Assembly: GCF_954871325.1 (NCBI RefSeq)
Contig: NC_088775.1
Location: 85,351,561 to 85,415,560, forward strand
Direction of reading: 5' to 3'
DNA: 64,000 nt
Source: Gordionus sp. m RMFG-2023
Lineage: Eukaryota > Nematomorpha > Gordioida > Chordodea > Parachordodidae
Part shown: one piece after another, positions 27,065 to 38,159 of the stretch
Layout: the number at the start of each line of letters is the position of its first letter
Position numbering within the stretch: the first letter of the stretch is position 1
Program-made: the position numbers and the translations under genes
Notes under the pieces: generated by a model
Seen by the model: the letters and a program-made list of their open reading frames with translations, nothing else
Told to the model about the DNA's origin: nothing
Database searches by the model: none

Positions 27065-27345
27065 AAGAGGTCTGCATTGAGCGAGTTTTTAGCCTGCCCC
27101 TCATGCCCACCCATACTCGGGTTTGGTTGGGCTTTCTAAAATATTTTCAACATTGAATAGGCGGGCGTGGGCTGGTGAATTTTTAATATTTTTCAGGCAA
27201 ATTTCATAGTATTGCATGATATATATGTTTAATTAAAGATACGTGAAAATAAATGAATAAAGAGCTGCGGAGGGGGGGGGCGTGTTAAACAAGAATTTTA
27301 AAAAACGAGTGGGCGGACTTTTTGGCTACCTATTGCAGACCTCTC
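27065..27345. mobile_element. hAT-type MITE, 281 bp, perfect 8-bp TSD
   Basis: The terminal inverted repeat AGAGGTCTGCA is perfect apart from the outermost base (AAGAGGTCTGCA versus GAGAGGTCTGCA). It is flanked by the perfect 8-bp direct repeat CTTTGGGA (27057-27064 and 27346-27353). The interior has GC-rich words such as GGGCGTGGGC and a G9 run. There is no coding capacity, so it is a non-autonomous element. Its outer motif is shared loosely with 11592-11765. Confidence 0.88.
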
Positions 27346-28584
27346 CTTTGGGATACAAAATTATATAATATCTATCTACTTAAAATTAAATAAATTAGTT
27401 AGTTTGAATAAAAAATAATAATATTTAGGATTATAAACATAATTTTAAAAAAATCAAATAAGGCGGCACATTGGCAAAAAGCCTAAAAGGAGTATGAATC
27501 ATTTTATTTTTTAAACACTGGAAAAAATTGAAGCGTTGATTTATTGGTCATAATAATTTAAATCAAATCAACACAATCTAATCCGTATCTCTTTCGAAAG
27601 ATATTTTTTTAAAAAGGATTCCAAATAATTTATTTTATTTTTTTAATAAAAAAAAAAAGCTATATAAAAAATAAATTTATCCATATGCTGCCTTTGTAAA
27701 TTAAAAAAAGATTATATTAAAAAATAATAAAATAACCAAAACCCCATGCCAACTATCGCTAAATCAATAATTAAGCCAAATTTAATATATGACGAATTTT
27801 ATAAAAATACACCGTGATGTGCTTTGAAATTAACCAATGCGTGAATGTGAATATCACTTGATTATGTATAAAAATCTTAATGAAGTTGTGTTCCTTGAAA
27901 AAAAAGAGAATGATTTAATAATGTGATCTTTAAAGAGTTTTGATGACGATTCTAGGTTAAGCGAGAATGGATAAATCTGAAATCGTGTCGCTATAAGAAC
28001 CAGGAAAAATTTGGGCGGGTCTAAATTTAACACATCTAGAAAAAAAAAGTTTCACAAAACCCCCTTCTCCAAAATATAATCCCATAAAACTATAAAGCAG
28101 TTTTTATGTCAAACCGAACTGAGAAACCGAAATAACAGTTATAACTTGCCGAACCGCTATAAGAGAATTTTTGAAGGAAGGGAACCGAACCGATTTAAAC
28201 TGCAATAATTTTTTGGAAATTTTATTATAATTTAAAATGATTGGTAAGGAAAATTAGTACAAACTTATATTTCATATTATACTTAATTTGTCATTTCTTA
28301 TGTATGTTGCTTTATCATTAAATATATGAGTATCATGGCTGCCATTTCTAGGCTAGGATATAACATTAAATTTAAAGTTCTTAAGCATTTTAGAGGATAA
28401 TATCAGTTAAATTAATTAAATTATAAGAAAAGGATTAGAAAATCAAGCCGTTAAAAATAAAAACGCAAAACAAATTGCCTTTTATATTATGACTTCAAAT
28501 ATCAATAATGCTAGGAAAACGTTTAAAAAAATGGGAGAACCGGGTTTGAAATGGAATTGAGTTATTCTATGATATAAAGTAGTG

Positions 28585-28793
28585 TTGTTAAACGGCTCAT
28601 TTTGAGCCTATTTTTAAGAAGGGCTAACTCAATATTTTAGCCTGAAAAATATAGCCTAAGCCTTGAGATTTCGCTAATAGATGTCCTAATCTTGGTTCCT
28701 TCTACAAGCAAAATCTTCAGGCTTGTGTTATATTATTCTGGATTAAATAGTGAGTTAGCCGTTTTTAAAAATAGGCTCAAAACGAGCTTTGTT
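28585..28793. mobile_element. Inverted-repeat MITE with ~75-bp arms, family A
   Basis: The left arm AAACGGCTCATTTTGAGCC, then TATTTTTAAGAAGGGCTAAC, pairs with the right arm, whose reverse complement has CTCGTTTTGAGCC and TATTTTTAAAAACGGCTAAC. Both arms continue to AAGCCT words beside a short centre. The left end reads TAGTGTTGTTAA, a hAT-like start, but the outermost bases of the right end have decayed and no target duplication is convincing. It is non-coding. Confidence 0.8.
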
Positions 28794-29777
28794 ATTAAAT
28801 ATATATATAATAATTTTTTTTTTCTTACCTTTATTTAAATCTTATCTTCAGAATTAAAATATATTCTTTTAAAAACAAACCAATTTTTTTATCAAATTTT
28901 GACAATATTACAAAACGTCATTGAAAATAACATTATTTAAAAATATATATATACTTTAAAAAAATTTATAATAGAAAACAAAATTATTTTTATAAAAAAA
29001 CAGTTGTTATCTATTATTGATAAATAAACTTAATAAAAAAATAATCCCATTCAGCTTTAAATTTTCTAAAAAATATATATTTTATATAATTAAAAAAAAA
29101 CAATAATTTATTTTTATATAGAGTTTAAAATTAAGTTTCTTTTTAAAAAAAAATCAGATGCTATTTTCCGTTTTATTTAAAAAATGATAATGTCAAAATG
29201 TCATCATTTTGAGTCAATCGAATGCTTTTCAAAAAATCAAACTGCCAAAAAATTTTGAGTCCTGTCAAATTTTTAAATCTAACTGAAACTAAAGGGTATG
29301 TCCAAATTTAAGAATCTTTTCAAAAAATACTCGCTCGAGAATTTACAATAGCAAACAAATTGGCGGGCCTTAACCTCGCGTTTAAATAGAAAGAAATGTT
29401 TAAAAACGCTGTGTTATTCGAAAATTTGGACATAAAATAGTATATAAAGTATATTAAAATTGCTCATAAACAACTTGCGAATCCAGATATTTCGATTCCC
29501 GCGTATACCCAAAAAATACACAAATTATTTATAAAATATAGGGTTTTTATAAGCAAATTAAAAGTACCCTTATTTCAAAAAAAAATAAACTACATTCTAT
29601 TTAAATTAAATGTCTATTATGAATGCCATTGGAGAAATGCCAACCCTAACCTGCAGATACATCATTCTATTAATATATTTTTTTAATTTGGAATGTAATA
29701 ATGCAGGTTGAAAAAAATTATAAAGAACTTCATGAATTGTAAATTGGAAAGCATCGTATTTCAAATAGGTTATATTC

Positions 29778-29786
29778 CATCTATTC
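29778..29786. repeat. Left 9-bp target-site duplication CATCTATTC
   Basis: CATCTATTC occurs immediately outside the left arm and again at 34607-34615 immediately outside the right arm. Nine bp is the size made by MULE/Mutator-type and Drosophila FB-type transposition. Confidence 0.7.
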
Positions 29787-30255
29787 GGTTACATGTCAAT
29801 ACCGCGAAAATTTTAGCGCGAAATGTATTATCGCGAATGCATTATCGCGAATGTCGATTATCGCGAAAAGATATTATAGCGAATGCATTACAGCGAATGC
29901 ATTATCGCGAATATAATATAGCGAATGCATTACCGCGAATGCATTATAGCGAATATAATACAGCGAAAATATTATAGCGAATGTATTAGCGCGAATGTAA
30001 TACCGCGAAAATGTTATCGCGAATGTATTATAGCGAATACATTACAGCAAATGAATTATCGCGAATGCATTATCGCGAATATATCACCGCGAATGCATTA
30101 TAGCGAATGTATTATAGCGAATGAATTATCGCGAATACATTATAGCGAATGCATTATAGCGAATGAATTATCGCGAATGCATTATAGCGAATGCATTATA
30201 GCGAATACATTATAGCGAATGCATTATAGCGAATGCATTATCATATCGCGAATGG
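29787..30255 (+). repeat. Left arm: terminal repeat plus ~30 units of a 14-bp minisatellite
   Basis: The consensus unit is GCGAATGCATTATA with variants at the position before GCG (A, C or T) and at the ATGCAT/ATACAT step. The unit contains or creates two palindromes, ATGCAT and TCGCGA. Long frames across this array are by-products of the unit and not genes. Confidence 0.95.
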
Positions 30256-30817
30256 AGTTTCATGAAAGTTACAATTTTATATTTATCGACTTTTCGACTG
30301 ACTTAGTTGAATCTGAAAATTAAGTTGAAATGGGGATTGGCTCTAAAAACATTTTTTTATTGAAATTAAAGCTAAGGCTTTTCTTTTTTTTGACTCAAAA
30401 TATATAAAAATGATTCTAAGTAATAATATCTCTTCATCTAATCATTTTAAATATTATCAAGTTTTTTCTTTTTAATTTATTGAAAACTTGTAGGGGAGAA
30501 CGGGGTTATGGCGAACCCAAGGCAAACCTTAAGAAAATTATAAGTACTTTATCATTTTTAATAAAAAATATCTCAATTTGTTCAGCTCTATTAGTTTTAT
30601 GATATGTTTAAATTTCAAAAATACATCTCTAATAATTTTTTAAAAATATCATTTTTCCTGGAATTTTTTTTGGTAACCGAGTGAACCCTACCCGGGGACG
30701 AACAAGCCCTTGGTCGAGGCCATTATAAACTCTGCTTAATTTTCCATATATAAAAGTTATATATTTTTTTATTAGGATATATTTAATGATTTAAAACATA
30801 AAAGTGTTATATAAAAT

Positions 30818-33215
30818 CAGTGACCCCTACAACGGGGGGGGGGTCCGAAGCAACTGCTTCTATAAATTTCTATGGGGGTACTTTTTTCTTTTTTTTAAAA
30901 TTTTTTATTTATTTTTTTAAAAATTTTTATGGTCGATGTTTAGCAAATTAGTTTGTTATCCGATATTTCTTATCATAAAATTATTTTTCCACTTTCAAGA
31001 TTTGGCGCAAAATTAAAATTTTATCAAAGGGAATAGTAAAAATTTAAATATTTAATCTTATATATAATCATTTATAATTTCTAGATCTTTGTCAAAATAT
31101 GCCCAAAAATATTAACCAAAAAAAAATATAAATACTTGATTAAAAATTAAGATGGCAATATGATGAGCCTTATTAAACTTATTGCAGATTCTAGCCTGTT
31201 CTTAAAATGTATATACAAGATAATGAAGAAAGAAGAAGTGAGAAAAAAATTAAGGGATTAAAATCTAAATTATATTCAAATCTGTTATCATATAATAACA
31301 TAAATATTCTTATTGAAACCATGAAAAATATGGTTATAAAAAAAATTCAAAAGGAGATTGAATTCAACAGGTGCTATTCAATTATAGTTGATGGCACATA
31401 TGATGTATCGATATCAGAAGCAATAGCTTTGATAGTGAGATATGTTGAAAATAGCGAGATACGGGAAATACAACGGGCCTCGATATTAAAAAGAATATAA
31501 TATCCAAGCTTGGCTCCATGAATCTACCCCTCGAATTCCTAGTGGGGCAAAGCTATGATGGCACCTCAAACATGAGTGGAAGAATTAATGGAGTGCAGGC
31601 TTTGATTAGAGCGGAGGCGCCAAAGGCAGCTTTTATTTGGTGCTATTGTCATCGATTAAATTTAATAGTTGTTCAATTATGCCAATCAGTAAAAGAGCTG
31701 CGAAATGTCTTGGGAATATTAGACGAAATTTACGTATATTTTAATGGTGTTAAAAGATATGAAGTGCTCAAAACATGTCAGAGTGATTTACTGACAAAAT
31801 CACATAGATTTTTACGCATCAAGAATACCACTCGGTAATATGATCTTAATTGTTTCGATATATAATGTTTATTTTATCTTTATAGAAGCTGGCTAACATC
31901 ATATAAGGCGATTGTAAATTTTTTCCTACTTTATGATGCTTTGAGGGCAGCTTTGGCAAATTTAAAGGATTCTGAAGATCCTGCCACTTCCACTATGGCT
32001 AGTGCTATAGTCTATAGAATAGAAAAATTTTATTTTATTTTATCACTATGTGTTTTGGATAAAATATTGTTGATAACAAGCTTGGCTTGTACAAAATTGC
32101 AAACCATTTCGAAGGATATAGGGTTTGCAATAAATCAAATTCAATTGGCAAAAGATTGCCTGATTAATATGAGAAGTATAATTTAAATTATTATCTTTTA
32201 TTATTTTATAATCCTAAAATTGATAGTAACACTGAATTTTTGGATGTCTTTTCAAAGGCCCAAGATTTTATGAAGAAGAGAAATTTACCTTTTGATTTTG
32301 AAAGTTCAAGACTTCAAACATTACAATCCAAAAAGGAGAGGTATATATATACTTTAATCATTAAATATAATTTTTTTTTAACTTTAAAATAAGTGTGTTT
32401 TATGCTGCACTTGATAGTGAAAGATTTAACGATGAATCGATAAAATTTTTGTCAAACATCATTTTTTACCCCAAAGGGAATGGCGGAAAAGGCAATTGTT
32501 AAAGATGATATCAAGGATATCTGTGAATTTTATCAATTAAATACAAGTCAAGTTTTTGAGGAAATGTTGATGTTTAGAAATATTTATAAAATGGCTAAAA
32601 CGGTGGACGTAATTATTACTCGTGACCTAGAGGTTAAAGAAGATTTGTCAGATTCTGAGAATTGTAAATTTATTTAATTAAAATATTTTTACTAATACAT
32701 TATTTAGCTTCTTCTGATGATGATAATAATTCTGAGATGAATGATTCAGACTGGAGAAACTATTTTTATTTTACCTTATCGTCTGCTTATAATTTTCTGC
32801 TTTCCCAAATTTAACAATTTTATATAAATATTTATTAACTATTCCTACTACATCATGTACTGCCGAAAGGGTCATGAGTAAAATTAAAACAAGACTTCGT
32901 AGTGTCATGAAAGATCCATTTCTTAATAATTTAACCATTTTATCAATGGAAAATAATTTATTTAAACAATTAAATATTGATGAAATTATAAATTCTTTTG
33001 CTTTCTTTTCCCCTAATTTATCTAAATTATTAATTTAAAAATAATATTTTTAAAGCATATATTTTTTACATTATATTTATATTATAATAAATATTGATGC
33101 AATAAAAATTATTTTTGAAATTTATTGGTGTCAAAAAATAATTTACAATGGGGGGGGGGGGGGTACTTTAGGGAGGTATTCTGCTTCTATCCCTCAAAAA
33201 GTGTAGGGGTCACTG
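30818..33215 (+). mobile_element. hAT transposon with perfect 8-bp TSD
   Basis: The 14-bp terminal inverted repeat CAGTGACCCCTACA is perfect at both ends. It is flanked by the perfect 8-bp duplication TATAAAAT (30810-30817 and 33216-33223). Both ends have a G-run just inside. It is 2398 bp long and carries a ZMYM1-like (DUF4371-type) hAT transposase on the + strand. It lies wholly inside the foldback element, so it inserted later. Confidence 0.96.
31145..33039 (+). pseudogene. ZMYM1-like hAT transposase, multi-exon, damaged
   Basis: Segments read IIVDGTYDVSISEAIALIVRY (first catalytic region), FLVGQSYDGTSNMSG and CYCHRLNLIVV (second block), and at the end PTTSCTAERVMSKIKTRL followed by LSMENNLF (C-terminal dimerisation block). 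Probable GT-AG introns are about 31834-31886, 32176-32226 and 32341-32395. At least two reading-frame shifts (near 31200 and near 31490) disrupt it, so this copy looks recently inactivated. The DUF4371-class relationship rests on the xGQxYDGxxNMSG and CxxHRLNL motifs. Confidence 0.85.
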
Positions 33216-34080
33216 TATAAAATCATTTAAAACATTCACAATCTTTGCTAATAAAAAAACAATAAAATTGCAAAGCCATGTAACTAATAACTGACATTGA
33301 AAGCAGTCTTGATTGTTATGCTTGATATAATTTATTTGTATACCAAACAATTATTTATCATATAATAACATGTTTCTTTTTTTCTTTTAGTTGGTCTCTC
33401 CTTGGCTTTTTTTGCATGTCAAATTTTTAAAAAATAGCAAAAAAAAAGGTTCGACCTAACCCCATAAAAATAGCCCCAGTAGCACCACTTTGATTAAGAT
33501 CATATTTTGAAGTATTTATATTATCAATTTTGTTCGGGTAAATTGTTATTCTATAAAATAGGATTTTTTCTTTTATATAAGAAGATTTTTGTGTGGTAAA
33601 ATTGTATATTAATTTTTATTTTTGAAAAATAGTAAAAGTGTAAAAAGTTACTTTTGAAGGTACGAATGATATAAAGCATTATAAAAATATTATTGATAAT
33701 AACAATTATCCTATAGGAGACTTAATAAATTAATATAATCTTCAAGCCAGGGGTTTGGGGCTTGTTGGGGCAAAAATTACCTTTTACTAGAATCAATCTT
33801 AAAATATAAAATATTAAAATATTTATTAATAGGGTCTTTTGTAAAAAACGACTTAATCTAATCGTTAAAAAAATTGAGTATACCAAATTCCACATATTTT
33901 TTAATAAAATACGAATTTCATAAATAACAAGTGGCGTGTTTTAGAGGTAAATAATTTTAAAACGCTACTTTAAATAAATATAGACAATTAAGCTGGTTAT
34001 CTGGTTTTTTGGAACTTAATAAATGGGTTAAATATAATTTTGTCAAATATAAATCACTATTGCATTGTGATAATGTTAGT

Positions 34081-34606
34081 TGTAATGCATTCGCGATATT
34101 GCATTCGCTATGATGCATTCGCGATAATGCATTCGCTGTAATGTATTCGCTCTAATACATTCGCTATGATACATTCGCGATAATACATTCGCTGTAATGC
34201 ATTCGCTATAACGTTTTCGCGGAAATGCATTCTCTATAATGCATTCGCGCTAATATATTCGCTATAATACATTCGCTATGATGCATTCGCGATAATGCAT
34301 TCGCGGTATTACATTCGCTGTAATATTTTTGCGGAAATGCATTCGCTATAATGCATTTGCGCTAATATATTCGCTATAATACATTCGATATGATGCATTC
34401 GCGATAATGCATTCGCGGTATTACATTCGCTGTAATGCATTCGCTATAATATTTTCGCGGTAATGCATTCGCTATAATGCATTCGCGCTAATATATTCGC
34501 GGTAATGCATTCGCTATAATATCTTTTGGCGGTAATCGACATTCGCGATAATGCATTCGCGATAATACATTTCGCGGTAAAAGTTTCGCGGTATTGACGT
34601 GATACG
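34081..34606 (-). repeat. Right arm: ~35 units of the 14-bp minisatellite, inverted
   Basis: This is the reverse-complement counterpart of the left arm, with units reading TATAATGCATTCGC. It is slightly longer than the left arm, with internal higher-order duplication (a segment with 'gcgctaatatattcgct' recurs near 34250, 34350 and 34490). The outermost bases are GGTATTGACGTGATACG. The same 9-bp repeat CATCTATTC follows at 34607-34615. Confidence 0.95.
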
Positions 34607-34734
34607 CATCTATTCTAAATATTAACAAAAAAGTTAAAATTAATTTAAATATTCATTCCTTGTTTAATATTTTATCTCACGAAAATTTAATATTTATTTT
34701 CTTACATTTTTTTAAACCAATGTTCAGATATCCA

Positions 34735-35400
34735 AATAGACTCTGAGACTTCTTGTGCTACAGGAAAAAATATACTGCAAAATGCCTGCACGACAAGATG
34801 GAGCCTTCGACATCAAGCTGTTACAGCATTTTGGATCTAGAGGAGCCTAATTTCTATGCTCTTATTAGAGAAATATCACAATCACCTGAAACACATATTT
34901 CATCTGAAGCTGATACATTATTTGATTTAATATTACTGCCCATTATTTTCTTTAGGAGTGTATTAAAAAATTATTTGTTACACAACAATTATACAATATT
35001 TTTCAAAAAATTGGATATGGCTGAAATTATATGAGAATCGCGAATATTATTATATTACAACTTAGAAAACCAAGAGATAAGATTGACCAGTATGTGATTG
35101 TTGAAGAAAGCGAAATTTATGATTTTGAGATTAACAAACTTCGACATTACCAATAAACAAATAGTTCCAATATTGACGTGGACTCGACTGAAGACCATTA
35201 TAAAATAACTGTTTATATTTTTGATTTAGAACTACTTATGATTTATCAAATGTCTCTATCTAATTTACAAATACTATATCTCATAACTCGCTCTGATCTG
35301 AGGATATATCAAATCTTGATATTGAAAGATTAAATATTTAGCTAAATTTTATTCAGAGGATATAAATATATAGGAAAGCCAATTAATTTCAGAATTTATA
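34735..35400 (+). pseudogene. hAT (ZMYM1-like) transposase fragment
   Basis: About 34740-34820 reads CATGKNILQNACTTRWSLRH, matching the 'L..L..TRW..R..A' block of ZMYM1-like hAT transposases. Downstream frames are AT-rich and interrupted. No ends or target duplication were identified. It lies just outside the foldback element and is a different, older copy than 30818-33215. Confidence 0.5.
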
Positions 35401-35984
35401 GATGATCATTCCAAAAAATTTTTTTTTGATCGAATAGACTAGCTTTACTCATCGAGATCTAATCTGCAAAACAAAACAAATTATTAAAAAATTGGGGCAA
35501 TAGCAAAGATTAAATTTTCATTTATGTACCATATTTTGACTAATTTTTTAAATCATTATATTTTAAATGTTTAATTTAATATATTATTGTGATTTACTTT
35601 ACATACCGGTTTATATATCTTATAATATTTTAACCGTATTATATTCGCTCTTAATAAATATTTTATATTTTATTTGTGTTCGAAATTATCATATTTTCTA
35701 ATATGATTGGTTCTAATAAATTTTATACCCCCCCCCCCCCCCACAACCCCTTCTGTAGAAAATTCTTGGCTTACGCGCTTGTATTAAGGAAATTACTTAG
35801 TTACGCAACTTATGCAATATTTTAAAATAAAATTGGGGATGGCGATAGTTAAATAGGTTTTCCCGACACGCGCAATAGATTGAATTCTAACAATATTATA
35901 GTTTATTTTTGCACGCTTCAAAACAAAATTTTTAAAAAAATAGCACGGAGTTTAAACTAAATTGCTGATAATCATGATTTATTA

Positions 35985-36770
35985 TGTTATGGTAGAAGAA
36001 TGTTTCAAGAACGAGCTGAGTTGCAATATGTGTAAGAGATCTATCTCTTTTTATCATGATTTGCTTTATTTTTATTTATGAATTACAATATATTTTGGAA
36101 GAATATTTGAAAATTTAAAACAAAAATCCATCAATTAATTAGACTAATGATACAATATTCACTAGAAAAACAAGAGTAGAATAAGTTACTATAACAAATT
36201 GTATATTAAAGCTCATTTAATAATCTTTAAATTAAATATAGGTTTTATATTTTTGGAAAAGCTTTTGATGGCAACATGGTATATGAGGTTGGTGGACCAG
36301 AGGAAATTATAGAAATAGATGAGATGCATCTATTTAGGAGGAAATAGGATAGAAGTAGATTCCTATTCACTAGAGCTATCTGGATAGTTAGAGGAATCTG
36401 AATAAGAACAAAATATTGCTTCTTTGAGGCAGTTGTCTCTTGGGATAGATATATATTATTAGGGATAATTAAAAAAACATGTCCATGAAGATTATACAAT
36501 CATGACACTTAGCTGGAAAAGGTAATAACACTTTAATTACACTATGTTTTATATTATATAGCTATACTTTATTGAACACATGTAATTTTGATTATATGGA
36601 CAATCAGTCTGAAAATTTAGTGTCAAGATCTGATCCCTCAATACATTCTCAAACCATTGAAAGGCATGGAGAAGCTTAAAAAAAGCATCCTTAAGAACAG
36701 GGGATAGACAAAAGACTAATTTATATTTAAATGAATACATATTTTTTAAAAAACTTGTTAATAATGTGCA
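35985..36770 (+). pseudogene. Merlin / ISXO2-like transposase remnant
   Basis: About 36280-36490 translates as GGPEEIIEIDEMHLFRRK, then an SRFLFTRAIWIVRGI-like segment and ILLGIIKKTCP. This matches the ISXO2-like DDE pattern 'GG.G..VEIDE..F.RRK' followed by a W..G block and a second conserved I...P block. About 36640-36680 adds SQTIERHGEA, the usual 'TQ.IE..W' block, and upstream near 36000 a CFKNELSCNMC zinc-ribbon-like piece. Several stops break it. The first catalytic Asp/Glu (EIDE) is visible. Confidence 0.65.
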
Positions 36771-36779
36771 GGAAACATT

Positions 36780-38150
36780 ATTGTTACTTATATTTAAATG
36801 AGTTTAAAATTACTCATATATTTATTTAACAAACTGAAAAGGAAAATTAACATCTATGAAGACCATGGAATCATACGATTCAATAATATCTTGAATCAGG
36901 GAAAAAGAAACCTGAATGTATTCAGACCTAATTGATTTTTGTAATTTAAAATTCGATATTTAAGATTCAGTCTAAAACTTGCCGTAATTTTTATTTAATT
37001 TTATTTTAATTATAACTGGTTTTTATTTATTGGCTAGAAAAACTGATCGATGAACTAATATGTACTAATCTTACTATAAATATTATTCATTACTTCTATA
37101 ATCTTCCTTTTAGCACAACGTCAATTTTGGCGATTTCTTTTATTTTTGCCCTACGAAAGTGGTTGAAGCAGTAGTAGTATGAAATACGCACTAATTATTG
37201 GCATAAATTTCCGAGATAATTCTTCCCGAAGTTTAGCCAACTCTACGCTTCAAACGCGATATCAAAGTTAATTTTTGGTTCATAATTCGGTTAATATTTT
37301 AATGGCGAACGAAATGATTAAAGAATAAATAACTCTATATATTATCGCAAAAGATAGTTACAACTTGTATATTCTAAGTTCCGGCATTATGCTAATTTTA
37401 AATTTTTTTAATATTTTTTTTTACCAATATTTCTTTTCCTATTTGGCCCAAATATCAAAGAGAATAAAGAAAGAAAATATACTAATAAAGCCCTACTTAA
37501 TGGTTTAGTATATATTACAGAATTAGTGAAAAAATTGGGTCAATTCTCGATTAGAGCGTGCAAACTTTCATTTTGTTTATAGCTCAGATTTTATGGTTCT
37601 CATATTTGAGTGAGAAATTGAAAATACTAGTTAGCCATTAAATATTAGCGCACGCCAGATATATAGTTCTTTTATATTTTTCATTTTAGCACGATATCTA
37701 TTTTGACAAATTTCTTTTTTTATTTAAACTATCTACTAATACTAAACGGATTAAATTAATATACAATTATTAAACATTGATAAAATTTACTGAATAAATA
37801 CTTTCAATCACTTTATAATCTTAAGGTTGGCTAAATCTTGTTGCTAATAGTATTTTCCTTTATACTGGCTACTATGCTTGTTAAATCAGACGTGGGTGTA
37901 CAAATCTTTGAGAATTTAGTGGAGAGGACTAAAAAATTTATTTATATTTATCTTCAAATATAGAAAAACTATATATTACAACTAAATAACCTTATAATCA
38001 TTGTTTTTCATTAGTAAATATATGAGGTTTATAATAAAAAAAATAAAAAATAGCATATTTGGTCTTGACTTTTGTATTCGAAATAACTTAATCGAAGCTA
38101 AAAAAAAATAAGTTCTTTCATGAGATGATAATCCTATAAATAATTTTATT
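36780..38150. other. AT-rich sequence, no gene recognised
   Basis: No coding or structural feature can be supported. Two similar 'ttagcac(a/g)a' plus 'attttg(g/a)c(g/a)a(a/t)tt' segments occur at about 37113 and 37685, which may be a diverged repeat. It may include the decayed 5' portion of the downstream retroelement. Confidence 0.35.
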
Positions 38151-38159
38151 ATTTAAAGT

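Larger units (their letters stand above)
30490..33490. mobile_element. Possible intermediate nested element (weak inverted ends)
   Basis: GGGGTTATGGCGAACC near 30502 pairs in inverted orientation with GGTTCGACCTAACCCC near 33448 (reverse complement GGGGTTAGGTCGAACC). Outside these both flanks have GGGG words. This suggests a third element lying between the foldback arms and the hAT. No target duplication was found, so it may simply be part of the foldback interior. Confidence 0.35.
29787..34606. mobile_element. Foldback-type transposon with minisatellite terminal arms
   Basis: The arms 29787-30255 and 34081-34606 are inverted relative to one another. Their outer parts match closely over about 100 bp: left TCAATACCGCGAAAATTTTA and reverse-complemented right TCAATACCGCGAAACTTTTA, then both GCGAAATGTATTATCGCG and the landmark AATGTCGATTA followed by AAAGATATTATAGCG. 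Inside, each arm becomes a long array of a 14-bp unit. The whole is bounded by a perfect 9-bp direct repeat. This is the architecture of foldback elements such as FB in Drosophila. The interior, without the inserted hAT, is about 1.4 kb and encodes nothing I recognise, so the copy is probably non-autonomous. The superfamily is undetermined. Confidence 0.85.

Noticed and set aside
29708-30215. Two overlapping open frames with repeated Ile-Ala-Asn-Ala and Met-His-Tyr motifs
   Set aside because: They are translations of the 14-bp minisatellite in the foldback arm; the period and composition explain them fully.
29787-34606. The regularly spaced repeats as a CRISPR array
   Set aside because: Units are contiguous 14-mers without unique spacers, there are no cas genes and the genome is animal.
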